This document shows positions 52,339 to 60,784 of a stretch of DNA of 64,000 bases, piece by piece. Origin of the DNA: Lentzea californiensis (GTDB taxonomy: Bacteria; Actinomycetota; Actinomycetes; Mycobacteriales; Pseudonocardiaceae); assembly GCF_024648825.1 (NCBI RefSeq), contig NZ_JANBBE010000011.1:269532-333531 (forward strand), given 5' to 3'. The stretch's first letter is position 1. The number at the start of each line of letters is the position of its first letter. Below the pieces are notes generated by a model that worked only from the letters and a program-made list of their open reading frames with translations, ran no database searches and was not told the DNA's origin. Position numbers and translations under genes: made by a program.

Positions 52339-53508
52339 ATGACGCGCACCCAGGTCGGCATCGTCGGTGCGGGACCGGCGGGGCTGATGCTCTCGCACCT
52401 GTTGTCCCTCAACGGGATCGACAGCGTTGTGATCGACAACAGAACACGAGCCGAGATCGAGAACACGGTCCGCGCGGGCATCCTGGAAGCCGACAGCGCG
52501 CGACTGCTGGCCGGCACCGGGGTTTCGGACCGCGTGCTGCGCGAAGGGCATCCGCACGAGGGCATCGACCTGCGGTTCGGCGGCGAGAGCCACCGCGTCG
52601 ACTTCCGCGCCCTGGTGGGCGAATCGGTCTGGCTCTACCCGCAGACCGACGTGTTCGTGGACCTGGCGAACGCACGCGAACGCGACGGCGGCGACGTGCG
52701 GTTCGGTGTCAGTGACACCTCGGTCGACATCAGCCAGCCCGCGATCCGGTTCACCGACAGCGCCGGTGTGGCTCAGGAGGTGCGCTGCGACCTGCTCGTC
52801 GGCGCGGACGGCTCCCGCTCGATCTGCCGCGCCGAGGTGCCGGAAGCGTTGCGCAGGCACAGTTCCCGCGAGTACCCGTTCGCCTGGTTCGGCATCATCA
52901 CCGAGGCGCCGCGCAGCGCCCCCGAGCTCATCTACGCGCACTCGCCGCGCGGGTTCGCGTTGATCAGCCAGCGCACCGAGACCCACCAGCGCATGTACTT
53001 CCAGTGCGCTCCGGAGACCAAGGCCGCGACGTGGTCCGACGACCGGATCTGGGAGGAGCTGCAGGAACGGGTCGCCGGGCCGGACGGGTTCACGCTCAAC
53101 GAAGGCCCGATCACCGAGAAGACGGTGCTGCGCTTCCGGTCGTTCGTCGCGGAGCCCATGCGCCACGGCAACCTGCTGCTCGCGGGCGACGCCGCCCACA
53201 CCGTGCCGCCGACCGGCGCCAAGGGCCTGAACCTGGCGCTGGCCGACGTGAGCGTGCTCAGCGAGGTCATCGAGCGCGCCCTGCTCAAGAACGACCCGGA
53301 CGCGCTCGACGAGTACGGTCCGCGCGCACTGGAGCGGGTGTGGAAGGCGCAGCACTTCTCCTACTGGATGACCACGATGCTGCACGCCCTGCCCGCCGCG
53401 ACGGACTTCGACGTGCGCAGGCAACTCGGCGAGCTGGCCTCGGTCGTCGGGTCGGAGGCCGGCTCGAGGTACCTGGCCGAGGGCTACACCGGCTGCTGGC
53501 CCGCTTGA
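52339..53508 (+). CDS. pobA: 4-hydroxybenzoate 3-monooxygenase
   Basis: 389 aa from the ATG at 52339 (AAGGAGC). Flavin aromatic hydroxylase: TQVGIVGAGPAGLMLSHLLSLNGIDSVVIDNR (FAD), DLLVGADGSRSICR (the DG motif) and NLLLAGDAAHTVPPTGAKGLNLALADV. Length and these blocks match PobA throughout. It hydroxylates 4-hydroxybenzoate to protocatechuate using NAD(P)H and O2, supplying the pca genes just upstream in the same direction. No regulator gene pobR is in the window. Confidence 0.95.
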   Translation: MTRTQVGIVGAGPAGLMLSHLLSLNGIDSVVIDNRTRAEIENTVRAGILEADSARLLAGTGVSDRVLREGHPHEGIDLRFGGESHRVDFRALVGESVWLYPQTDVFVDLANARERDGGDVRFGVSDTSVDISQPAIRFTDSAGVAQEVRCDLLVGADGSRSICRAEVPEALRRHSSREYPFAWFGIITEAPRSAPELIYAHSPRGFALISQRTETHQRMYFQCAPETKAATWSDDRIWEELQERVAGPDGFTLNEGPITEKTVLRFRSFVAEPMRHGNLLLAGDAAHTVPPTGAKGLNLALADVSVLSEVIERALLKNDPDALDEYGPRALERVWKAQHFSYWMTTMLHALPAATDFDVRRQLGELASVVGSEAGSRYLAEGYTGCWPA

Positions 53509-53542
53509 GCGAGGCTGGAGCGCCGTCGCCGAGACTGTCCTG

Positions 53543-54631
53543 ATGGACATCGCGGCACTGCGCCTCGGCAACATCGGGCGGCTCCGGTCGGCGGAGGACG
53601 TCGTCCGCTCGCTCGGGGCCGTGCAGGGCCAGGACTACGGCCAGTCGTTGTGGGCGATCGGGCTGCGCACCGCCGCGGCCCGCATCACCGACGTCGAGGA
53701 GGCGCTGCAGGCCGGACGCGTCGTCCGCACGTGGCTCATGCGCGGCACGATCCACTACGTCCTGGCCGAGGACGTCCGGTGGATGCTCGGCCTGTTCGGC
53801 GCCCGCGACCTCGCCCGGCTCACGCCCAAGGCGTGGCAGTACCACCACATGACCCCCGAGCTGATGTCGTTGGCGCGCAAGACCTTCGTAGAGGCGCTGA
53901 CGGGCGGTGGCTGCCTCACCCGGCGCGAGATGATCGATCTGATGGCGGGTGTCGGCATCCCGGACGACCGGCAGCAGAGCTACTTCACGTTCATCCACCT
54001 CGCCCAGGAGGGCCTGGTGGTGCCGGGACCGCCGCGCGGCAAGGAGCAGACGTTCGTGCTGCTCGACGAATGGGCGCCGAAACAGCGTTCGCTGGAGGGC
54101 GACGAGGCGATGGCCGTGCTGGCGTCGCGGTTCTTCGGCAGCCACGGCCCGGCAACCCTGGCGGACTTCGCGAACTGGTGCGGCATCGGCGTGCGCGAGG
54201 CCTCCCGCGGCCTGGAGGCGGTCAAGGACTCGTTGGTGCGCGAGGAGTTCGACGGCAAGGAGTACTGGCTGCCGCCGGACCTCACACCGGGCTCGGGCGC
54301 GTTCCTGCTGCCCGCCTACGACGAGCTGCTGATCGGCTACAAGGACCGCGGCGCGTTCTTCACCCGGTACGACGAGATCCCGATCTCCACCTACAACGGC
54401 ATGTTCTACGCGACGATCATCGAGGACGGCCAGATCGCGGGACTGTGGCGGCGGGTCATGAAGAAGACCTCGGTGGACGTGGAACTGCGGCCGCTGCCGG
54501 GCTTCGACGTCGACCGGCTCGCCGAGCACACCGCGCGGTTCGGCGACTTCCTCGGGCTGCCGGTGCGGACCGTCGTGAAGGACGCGCCCGAGGCCGGCTC
54601 GTCGAAGGTCAGCTGGCGCTCCCGCAAGTGA
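53543..54631 (+). CDS. Winged-helix DNA-binding-domain protein (HTH_42; AlkX/YcaQ-like)
   Basis: 362 aa of the PF06224 family. N-terminal VVRSLGAVQGQDYGQSLWAIGLR, then TWLMRGTIHYVLAEDVRWMLGL, and C-terminal FLLPAYDELLIGYKDR match this family, which includes DNA glycosylases that unhook interstrand crosslinks (YcaQ, AlkX) and resistance glycosylases of antibiotic clusters. The YcaQ catalytic QxQ motif has a counterpart in the N-terminal QGQDYGQ. A DNA repair or resistance role is therefore plausible. Its 3' end overlaps convergent moeA by 23 nt. Confidence 0.85.
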   Translation: MDIAALRLGNIGRLRSAEDVVRSLGAVQGQDYGQSLWAIGLRTAAARITDVEEALQAGRVVRTWLMRGTIHYVLAEDVRWMLGLFGARDLARLTPKAWQYHHMTPELMSLARKTFVEALTGGGCLTRREMIDLMAGVGIPDDRQQSYFTFIHLAQEGLVVPGPPRGKEQTFVLLDEWAPKQRSLEGDEAMAVLASRFFGSHGPATLADFANWCGIGVREASRGLEAVKDSLVREEFDGKEYWLPPDLTPGSGAFLLPAYDELLIGYKDRGAFFTRYDEIPISTYNGMFYATIIEDGQIAGLWRRVMKKTSVDVELRPLPGFDVDRLAEHTARFGDFLGLPVRTVVKDAPEAGSSKVSWRSRK

Positions 54632-55751
54632 GCACCTCCACCTCGCCGCCCCGGTGACCGGGCGGCACGACCGCGAACGCGTCGGCGAGCGCAGCGCCCC
54701 ACAGTGAACCGGGCCGGTCGTGGCCCACGGGAACGGCCAGACCGCCGGATCGGGTGACCGGGACCAGGCGGGTGTCGGTGCGGTGGGAACCGGAGTCGGG
54801 AAGCCAGGCCGTGACCGGTGGACGGACGGCATGACCGCCGAGGGCGTCGAGCAGCGGGTGCAGCAGGGTCAGCACGGCGGCCAGGGCGGCGAACGGGTTG
54901 CCGGGCAGGCCTGCGACGCAGCGGCCGTCGGGCAGGACGGCGAGCAGCATCGGGTGGCCGGGGCGGCAGGCGACGCCGCTGATGAGGATCTCGGCGCCGA
55001 GACCGGTGAGCACCCGGCGCAGGTGGTCGGCCGGGCCGGCCGAGGTGGCGCCGCACGTGACGAGGACGTCGGCCTGGCTGGACGCGAGGGCGTCGGTCAG
55101 CGCGGAAGGATCGTCGTGCAGGTGGGTGGTGCCGACGAGGTCGGCCCTGGTGAGCAGACCGGGGAGCATCGGGCCGATGGCGTCGCGGACTCGACCTGGG
55201 CGGGGGAGACCCGCGTGGAGGAGCTCGTCGCCGGTGACGATCACGGCGACCCTCGGGCGGCGGTGAACCAGGAGGGTGTCGTGGCCCGCTCCGGCGGCGA
55301 GGCCCAGGACGGCCGGGGTGACGAGGGAACCGGCCGGGACCAGTTCGCCGCCTGCCGGCCAGTCCTCGGCCCGGCGGCGGATGTGCTTGCCGGGCACGGC
55401 GTCGGCGACCAGGAGGGCGCCGCCGGCCGAACAGAGCTCGACCGGGACGACCGCGTCCGAGCCGTCCGGCACCGGCGCTCCCGTGGCCACCCCGAACGCC
55501 TCGCCTGGACGCAGGAGCACCTCGGGCACCGGGTCTCCGGCAGCCACCCGGCCGACGACGCGCCACGGGCCGGGGCCCGCCACCGCGTAGCCGTCCATGG
55601 CCGAGGTGGCGCAGGTCGGCTGGTCGGTGAGGGCCCGCACGCCCGACGCGAGCGCAAGGCCCAGGGCGTCGGGCAAGGCGAGTTCGGTCGCGTCCAGCGG
55701 CTTCGCGGCGTCGCGGGCCGTCTGGCGGGCGAGCGTCCAGGGCATGTTCAT
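54609..55751 (-). CDS. moeA: Molybdopterin molybdenumtransferase
   Basis: 380 aa from the ATG at 55751 (GGGAGCG). Inserts molybdate into adenylyl-molybdopterin. Signatures: TSAMDGYAVAGPG, GVATGAPVPDGSDAVVPVE, VAVIVTGDELLHAG, LVTCGATSAGPADHLRRVL (usually GG.S.G), and VAGLPGNPFAALAAVLTLLHPLL (GNP). The VTCGATSAG loop differs from the common GGVSVGDYD in that the Asp is absent, a possible loss or a MoeA variant. It is divergent from the OFA-type transporter. The grouping with fdhD suggests supply of a molybdenum enzyme such as formate dehydrogenase. Confidence 0.9.
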   Translation of the reverse strand: MNMPWTLARQTARDAAKPLDATELALPDALGLALASGVRALTDQPTCATSAMDGYAVAGPGPWRVVGRVAAGDPVPEVLLRPGEAFGVATGAPVPDGSDAVVPVELCSAGGALLVADAVPGKHIRRRAEDWPAGGELVPAGSLVTPAVLGLAAGAGHDTLLVHRRPRVAVIVTGDELLHAGLPRPGRVRDAIGPMLPGLLTRADLVGTTHLHDDPSALTDALASSQADVLVTCGATSAGPADHLRRVLTGLGAEILISGVACRPGHPMLLAVLPDGRCVAGLPGNPFAALAAVLTLLHPLLDALGGHAVRPPVTAWLPDSGSHRTDTRLVPVTRSGGLAVPVGHDRPGSLWGAALADAFAVVPPGHRGGEVEVLTCGSAS

Positions 55752-55763
55752 CTTCGCTCCCGT

Positions 55764-55794
55764 GGTATAGCCTACCGGATACTGTATGCAATCC
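55764..55794. promoter_or_regulatory. Divergent promoter region of moeA and the OFA transporter
   Basis: Contains GGTA-N5-TACC (55764-55776), ATACTGTAT (55779-55787) and GGAT...ATCC (55777-55780, 55791-55794). This TACTGTATGCA-type pattern resembles GntR (FCD subgroup) operators but is not exact. A -10-like TAGGCT for leftward moeA lies in the same stretch. No GntR gene is in the window. Confidence 0.35.
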
Positions 55795-55804
55795 GCGGGA
55801 CGGG

Positions 55805-57055
55805 GTGAAGGGCATGCCAGTCGCGACTTACGTCCGTGACCACGCCGGCAGGCTCTACCGGGTGGGGGAGACCGACGTCGAGGCGTCGGGGCGTTCGCGT
55901 CGCACGGTGCTATGGGCCGCTTGGGCGGCGATGCTCGCGGCCGGCATCGGGCAGTACGGGTTCGGGGCGCTGATCCCTCAGTTGCAGGACCGGTGGAGTG
56001 TGCCGGAGTTGTTCTGGGCACTGGCGCTGTGGACCGTGTGCCAGGCGGGCACGGCGTTCCCGGCGGCCTGGTTGAGAGAGCGGAAGAGGCTCACGTCCAC
56101 CGGTGCGATGTGGATCGGGGCGGTTCTGTGCGGCGCCGGGCTGCTGACGCTGGGGCAGGGTCAGTTGGTCGGCTACGCGATCCTCGGTGGCATCGGCGCG
56201 GGGCTGGTCTACGCGACGTGTCTCGGCGTTGTCGTGCGGTGGTATCCGGAGCGCGTCACGCGGAAGGTCGCGTTCGTCAGCGGGGCTTTCGCGTACGGGT
56301 CGGTGCCGTTCGTGCTGGCCGCCGGGCTGTTCTTCGGTGGTGGTTTCCTCCTGCAGGCCGGGATCGTGATCGCCGTCGTCGTGGCGGTGGCGGGCGCGCT
56401 GATGAAGGAACCGCCCGAGCACTGGTGGCCGCCGCACGTCCCGCCGCGTGAGTGGGCGCTCGACCGGGCGCGCGTGCCGAACCGGTCCGCGCTCAAGGAG
56501 TTCCGCACGCACGAGGCCATGCGGTGCGGCACTTTCTGGTGGCTGTACGGCGGTGTCGCGTTCGCGGCGGCGGTGTCGCTCTACGACCTGGTGTACCTGC
56601 CCCTGTTCGTCGGCGACAAGGTGCTCGGTGGTGTCGCGCTGGCCACGCTGGCGGCGGCGACGGGCACCGGGCGCGTGCTGGTCGGGTGGATCTCGGACCG
56701 GGTCGGACGCAGGAAGGCGCTGGTCTGGACGCTCGCGACGGGCGGACTGGCGCAGTTCGTGCTGCTGTACTCCCAGAACGTCGCGGGGCTGCTCATCGGC
56801 GCCACGCTCGCGGGCCTCGGCACCGGCTGCTGCTACTCGCTGCTGGTCGGCGTGACCAGGGAGTACTTCGGCGAGACGAACGGCGCGCAGAACTTCGGCG
56901 TCCTCTACACCGCGAAGGCCGCGGGCGCGTTGCTGGCCGCTGTTGTCCTTGCCTCGCAAGGGCCCGCGTTCGCGTTCATCGCGGCGGGCGTGCTCGGGCT
57001 GGCGGGCGCGGTGCTGACCGCGCACCTGTCGCAACCGGGGAGGCCGCGCCTGTGA
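55805..57055 (+). CDS. OFA-family MFS transporter (oxalate/formate antiporter-like)
   Basis: 416 aa from a GTG; an ATG at 55814 is also possible. Twelve-helix major facilitator: RTVLWAAWAAMLAAGIGQYGFGAL (helix 1), ATCLGVVVRWYPERVTRK, and the inter-half loop EPPEHWWPPHVPPREWAL. WISDRVGRRKALVW is the MFS loop between helices. It resembles the OFA family of carboxylate carriers. Context with moeA and fdhD hints at formate or oxalate. The stop overlaps the GTG of the next gene. Confidence 0.85.
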   Translation: MKGMPVATYVRDHAGRLYRVGETDVEASGRSRRTVLWAAWAAMLAAGIGQYGFGALIPQLQDRWSVPELFWALALWTVCQAGTAFPAAWLRERKRLTSTGAMWIGAVLCGAGLLTLGQGQLVGYAILGGIGAGLVYATCLGVVVRWYPERVTRKVAFVSGAFAYGSVPFVLAAGLFFGGGFLLQAGIVIAVVVAVAGALMKEPPEHWWPPHVPPREWALDRARVPNRSALKEFRTHEAMRCGTFWWLYGGVAFAAAVSLYDLVYLPLFVGDKVLGGVALATLAAATGTGRVLVGWISDRVGRRKALVWTLATGGLAQFVLLYSQNVAGLLIGATLAGLGTGCCYSLLVGVTREYFGETNGAQNFGVLYTAKAAGALLAAVVLASQGPAFAFIAAGVLGLAGAVLTAHLSQPGRPRL

Positions 57056-57591
57056 GCCGCGTGCCGCGGCTCTCGACGGGCTGGCACCGGACGCCGGCGG
57101 ACGGCTGTTGCCTGATGGAACTGACGTCCGTGCTCGCGGGCGAGGTGTGGTCGGACCGGCCCGCCTGCGTGCACCCGGTGCTGGCGTGCGTGGCGCGGTG
57201 CGTCAACGACCAGTCCACAGAGGAGGGGCGGAGGAGGCTGCTGCCGTTCGCCACCAAGGTGATCGGCACGGAGCAAGCGCCTGCCGAACGCCTGATCGTG
57301 CACTGTACGAGGAGAGCCGGGATCGTCGCGCCGAAGTGGTGGCCGCGCGACTGGGTCGTGGCCAGGGCCGTCAGGGCGATGTCCGGGGACGATGTGTTGC
57401 GGCGGCTGCTCGACGAGTGCGTCGCGATCTGCTGGGAGGCACGGCATGGGACGAGTGACGAGCAGGCGGCGCGTGGTGCGACTGGTGGACGACGCGGTCA
57501 CCGTGCGGCCGGACACGCTGGCGGTCGAGGAACCGCTGGAGATCCGCGTGCGGGGCAAGTCCCTCGCCGTGACCATGCGCACGCCGGGTGA
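57052..57591 (+). CDS. Cys-rich hypothetical protein between the transporter and fdhD, long overlap with fdhD
   Basis: 179 aa from the GTG at 57052 (GGGGAGG upstream, GTGA overlap with the transporter). Residues 1-130 are protein-like: TPADGCCLMELTSVLAGEVWSDRPACVHPVLACVARCVNDQS, then FATKVIGT, LIVHCTRRAGIVAPKWWP and CVAICWEARHG, with eight cysteines. The last 48 codons lie over the start of fdhD (57446 on) and are Arg/Gly-rich and unlikely to be conserved. Either the true 3' end was changed by a frameshift (a TGA lies at 57456-57458 in another frame), or the overlap is real. I do not recognise the family. Its location suggests a molybdenum- or formate-related accessory role. Confidence 0.6.
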   Translation: MSRVPRLSTGWHRTPADGCCLMELTSVLAGEVWSDRPACVHPVLACVARCVNDQSTEEGRRRLLPFATKVIGTEQAPAERLIVHCTRRAGIVAPKWWPRDWVVARAVRAMSGDDVLRRLLDECVAICWEARHGTSDEQAARGATGGRRGHRAAGHAGGRGTAGDPRAGQVPRRDHAHAG

Positions 57592-58285
57592 CGACTTCGA
57601 CCTGGCCGCGGGCTTCCTGGTCAGCGAGGGCGTGGTGCGCGCGCCGTCCGACATCGTGTCGATCCGCTACTGCGCGGGCGCCACGGCCGACGGCGGCAAC
57701 ACCTACAACGTGCTCGACGTCGGTCTGGGGGAAGGCGTCGCGTCACCCGACCCGTCGATCGAGCGCAACTTCTACACCACCTCGTCCTGCGGCCTGTGCG
57801 GCAAGGCGAGCCTGGACGCCGTGCGCACCGTGGCGACCTGGCAGGTGGCGGCCGACCCGATCCGCCTCGACCCGAAGACGATCACGGAGTTCCCGGCCAA
57901 ACTCCGCGCCGCGCAACGGGTCTTCGACCGCACCGGCGGCCTGCACGCGGCCGGGCTGTTCGACGCCGGGGGCGACCTCCTGTGCCTGCGCGAGGACGTC
58001 GGCCGGCACAACGCGGTCGACAAGGTCGTCGGCTGGGCGACGCGCGACGGCAGGCTGCCGCTGACGAGCACCGTGCTGATGGTGAGCGGCCGGGCGTCGT
58101 TCGAACTGGTGCAGAAGGCGGTCATGGCCGGGATCCCGGTGCTCACCGCCGTGTCCGCGCCGTCGTCGCTCGCTGCCGACCTGGCGGAGGAGATGGGTGT
58201 GACGCTCGTCGGGTTCCTGCGCGGAACGTCGATGAACGTCTACACGGGCGGGCACCGGCTGGGCATCACGGCCACGGCTCGCTAG
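57446..58285 (+). CDS. fdhD: Formate dehydrogenase accessory sulfurtransferase
   Basis: 279 aa from the ATG at 57446 (GGGAGG, 7 nt spacing). FdhD/NarQ family: it transfers sulfur to the Mo-bis-PGD cofactor, a step needed for formate dehydrogenase activity. Landmarks: LAVEEPLEIRVRGKSLAVTMRTPGDDFDLAAGFLVSEGVV, the Cys loop TTSSCGLCGKAS (C-x2-C), GGLHAAGLFD and LCLREDVGRHNAVDKVVGW, then TVLMVSGRASFELVQKAVMAGIPVLTAVSAPSSLA. The gene is convergent with the Nudix gene (4-nt overlap). No formate dehydrogenase structural gene is in the window. Confidence 0.95.
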   Translation: MGRVTSRRRVVRLVDDAVTVRPDTLAVEEPLEIRVRGKSLAVTMRTPGDDFDLAAGFLVSEGVVRAPSDIVSIRYCAGATADGGNTYNVLDVGLGEGVASPDPSIERNFYTTSSCGLCGKASLDAVRTVATWQVAADPIRLDPKTITEFPAKLRAAQRVFDRTGGLHAAGLFDAGGDLLCLREDVGRHNAVDKVVGWATRDGRLPLTSTVLMVSGRASFELVQKAVMAGIPVLTAVSAPSSLAADLAEEMGVTLVGFLRGTSMNVYTGGHRLGITATAR

Positions 58286-58752
58286 TGCTGGACCAGTCCG
58301 CCGACCTCGACGGGACCGACGTGCCCGGTCGGCGGCATCCCCAGGGCGAGCGCGAGGCCGACGTCGACCAGCGATGAGCGGCGCAGTCCCGCGACGTCGG
58401 AGAGCAATGTCCACACAGGATCTGCGGTCGCCCCGTTCGGCTCCGGCCGCGGTTCACCGGTGATCCGGACCTGGTAGAAGATGCCGACGTTCTGGTGCGG
58501 CCCCTGTTCGGACAGGTGGCGTTCGTCCGCGGGGACGACCCGGGAGTCCACGCCCAGCAGCCGCTCGACCTCGCCCGTGCAGCCGGTCTCCTCGGCGACC
58601 TCGCGGACCACCGCGTCGAACGGATCTTCGCAATGCTCCACCGCACCGCCGGGCAACGACCAGTGGTCTTCGCCGTACGTCGTCACACAACGAACGAGCA
58701 GCACGCGGTCGTTCTCGATGCTCACGGCGTACGCGGCCAAACGGAAGGTCAT
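58282..58752 (-). CDS. Nudix hydrolase
   Basis: 156 aa. The Nudix box is complete: GGAVEHCEDPFDAVVREVAEETG. It starts FRLAAYAVSIENDRVLLVRCVTTYGEDHWSLPGGAVEH and ends with a helical C-terminus. It would hydrolyse a nucleoside diphosphate-linked substrate; specificity not predictable. A lone gene, divergent from the ABC-2 transporter. Confidence 0.9.
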   Translation of the reverse strand: MTFRLAAYAVSIENDRVLLVRCVTTYGEDHWSLPGGAVEHCEDPFDAVVREVAEETGCTGEVERLLGVDSRVVPADERHLSEQGPHQNVGIFYQVRITGEPRPEPNGATADPVWTLLSDVAGLRRSSLVDVGLALALGMPPTGHVGPVEVGGLVQH

Positions 58753-58841
58753 GCAAGCACGTTAGCCCGTAAGGGGTCCTCCGCGAGGATGATGCCGCAC
58801 GACGGACGCGATCTTGAACGCGACGACCTACCGTTCCTCCC

Positions 58842-59711
58842 ATGTTGACTGTCAGGGGGATCAGCCGGAGCTTCGGCGATCACAAGGTGCTCGACGAGGT
58901 GAGCTTCGACGTCCGGCCCGGCCGGATGACGGGCTTCCTGGGGGCCAACGGGTCGGGCAAGACGACCACGATGCGCATCGTGCTGGGGGTGCTCGCCGCG
59001 AACGCGGGAACGGTGAGCTGGCAGGGGCAGGAGCTGACGCCGCAGACGCGGCCGGACTTCGGGTACATGCCGGAGGAACGCGGGCTCTACCCCAAGATGA
59101 AGGTGCGCGACCAGATCACGTGGCTGGCGCGGCTGCACGGCGTCGACCGCGAGACCGCGCAGCGCAACACCGACCAGTTGCTGGAAGAGCTGGAGCTCAC
59201 CGGCCGGGCGGGGGACCGGCTGGAGGAGTTGTCGCTCGGCAACCAGCAACGCGTGCAGATCGCCGCCGCGCTGGTGCACGAACCGGCCGTGCTGATCCTG
59301 GACGAGCCGTTCTCCGGCCTCGACCCGATCGCCGTCGAGACCGTGCTGGACGTGCTGCGCAAGCGGGCCGCCAGTGGCGTGCCGGTGTTGTTCTCGAGCC
59401 ACCAGCTGGCGATCGTGGAACGGCTCTGCGACGACGTCGTGATCATCTCGAAGGGCCGGGTCGTGGCCAACGGGTCACGCGAGGAGCTGCGTGCCAAGCA
59501 CGCGGGCAGCCGCTACGAGATCGTCGTCTCGCAGGACGCGGGCTGGGTCCGCGACGTGCCCGGCGCCAGGATCCTGGAGCTCGACGGGCCGCGCGCGGTG
59601 TTCGAGGCGGAACCCCAGCAGGTGCTCAGGGCGGCACTGGAACGCGGCGAGGTCCGCTCGTTCACGCCCGTCGTGCCCACGCTGGACGAGATCTTCAGGG
59701 AAGTGATCTGA
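58842..59711 (+). CDS. ABC-2 type exporter ATPase (NatA-like)
   Basis: 289 aa. Walker A GANGSGKTT, Q-loop region YMPEERGLYPKM, signature LSLGNQQRVQIAAAL, Walker B VLILDEPFSGLDP and switch His (SSHQ). A C-terminal extension with FEAEPQQVLRAAL, of the type seen in NatA-like exporter ATPases, ends the protein. No ribosome site is visible; TACCGT ends 7 nt before the ATG, suggesting a leaderless transcript. The permease gene follows 1 nt after the stop codon. Confidence 0.9.
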   Translation: MLTVRGISRSFGDHKVLDEVSFDVRPGRMTGFLGANGSGKTTTMRIVLGVLAANAGTVSWQGQELTPQTRPDFGYMPEERGLYPKMKVRDQITWLARLHGVDRETAQRNTDQLLEELELTGRAGDRLEELSLGNQQRVQIAAALVHEPAVLILDEPFSGLDPIAVETVLDVLRKRAASGVPVLFSSHQLAIVERLCDDVVIISKGRVVANGSREELRAKHAGSRYEIVVSQDAGWVRDVPGARILELDGPRAVFEAEPQQVLRAALERGEVRSFTPVVPTLDEIFREVI

Positions 59712-59712
59712 C

Positions 59713-60780
59713 ATGGCTCGCGCCTCCTTCAGCCAGGCGACGTGGCTCGTCGCCGAACGTGAGATGAAGACCTTGGTCACCACCAAGGGCTTCTGGATCG
59801 GTTTCGCCTTCACGATCGTCGGGTTGTTCGCGCTCACCGTGCTGCCGACGGTGTTCGGCGGCGACGACCCCAAGGTCGCCGCGGTCGGCTCGGCCGTGCA
59901 GGTGGTGCAGGGCAAGGAACTCGACGTGCGGGAGGTCGGCACCGTCCAGGAGGCCGCCGACCTGGTCAGGGCCGACGACGTCGAGGCCGCGATCGTGCCG
60001 GACGGCGCCGGGATCAAGGTCCTCGCGCTCAACGACGCGCCGGGCGACGTGGTCAGCCAGCTCGTCCAGGCGCCCCCGGTGGAGCTGCTGGACGCCTCAG
60101 CGGTGAACTCCGGCCAGCGGTTCGTCACGGTTCTCGTGTTCGGGCTGGTGTTCCTGATGTTCGGCATGGGCGGCGCGGCGATCGCGCAGAGCACCGTGAC
60201 CGAGAAGCAGACGCGGATCGTCGAGATCCTCGTGTCGACGGTGCCGGTGCGGGCCCTGCTCGCCGGCAAGATCCTCGGGCACACGATCCTCACGCTGGGA
60301 CAGGTCGTGGTGCTGGCGCTCGCGGCACCGATAGCGCTGCGGGTCGCGGGACTCGGCGAACTGCTGGGGGTGGTGGCACCCGCGCTGGGCTGGTTCATCC
60401 CGTTCCTGATGCTCGGGTTCGTGCTGATCTCGTCCATGTGGGCGGTCGCCGGCGCGCTGGTCAGCCGCCAGGAGGACCTCGGCTCGACCATGGGCCTCGT
60501 TATGATCGCGGTGATGGGACCGTACTTCGGCGTGCAGTTCTTCTTCGAGAACCCCGTGGTGCTGAAGTGGATGTCGTTCGTGCCCTTCACGGCGGGCGTC
60601 GCGATGCCGGTGCGGTTGTTCGCCGAACAGGCGAAGCCGTGGGAGGCGCTGCTGTCCCTCGGCATCCTCGCGGTGACCGTGGTGACGATCTTGCTCGTCG
60701 CGTCCAGGCTCTACACCAACTCGTTGTTGCAGACCGGCGCACGGGTGAAGCTGTCCAAGGCCTGGGCACCTGCAGAATAG
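59713..60780 (+). CDS. ABC-2 type exporter permease (NatB-like)
   Basis: 355 aa. One N-terminal helix (GFWIGFAFTIVGLFALTVLP), an extracytoplasmic domain of about 100 residues, then five to six helices (FVTVLVFGLVFLMFGMGGAAIAQS, ILTLGQVVVLALAAPIAL, GWFIPFLMLGFVLISSMWAVAGAL, MIAVMGPYFGVQFFF, LLSLGILAVTVVTILLVASRLY). The STVTEKQTRIVEILVSTVP loop is the ABC-2 permease signature. It exports an unknown compound or sodium, together with the ATPase just upstream. Confidence 0.88.
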   Translation: MARASFSQATWLVAEREMKTLVTTKGFWIGFAFTIVGLFALTVLPTVFGGDDPKVAAVGSAVQVVQGKELDVREVGTVQEAADLVRADDVEAAIVPDGAGIKVLALNDAPGDVVSQLVQAPPVELLDASAVNSGQRFVTVLVFGLVFLMFGMGGAAIAQSTVTEKQTRIVEILVSTVPVRALLAGKILGHTILTLGQVVVLALAAPIALRVAGLGELLGVVAPALGWFIPFLMLGFVLISSMWAVAGALVSRQEDLGSTMGLVMIAVMGPYFGVQFFFENPVVLKWMSFVPFTAGVAMPVRLFAEQAKPWEALLSLGILAVTVVTILLVASRLYTNSLLQTGARVKLSKAWAPAE

Positions 60781-60784
60781 GGCC

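Noticed and set aside
54609..58285. Complete formate dehydrogenase locus
   Set aside because: moeA, a carboxylate carrier and fdhD are present, but no formate dehydrogenase catalytic or electron-transfer subunit gene lies in the window.
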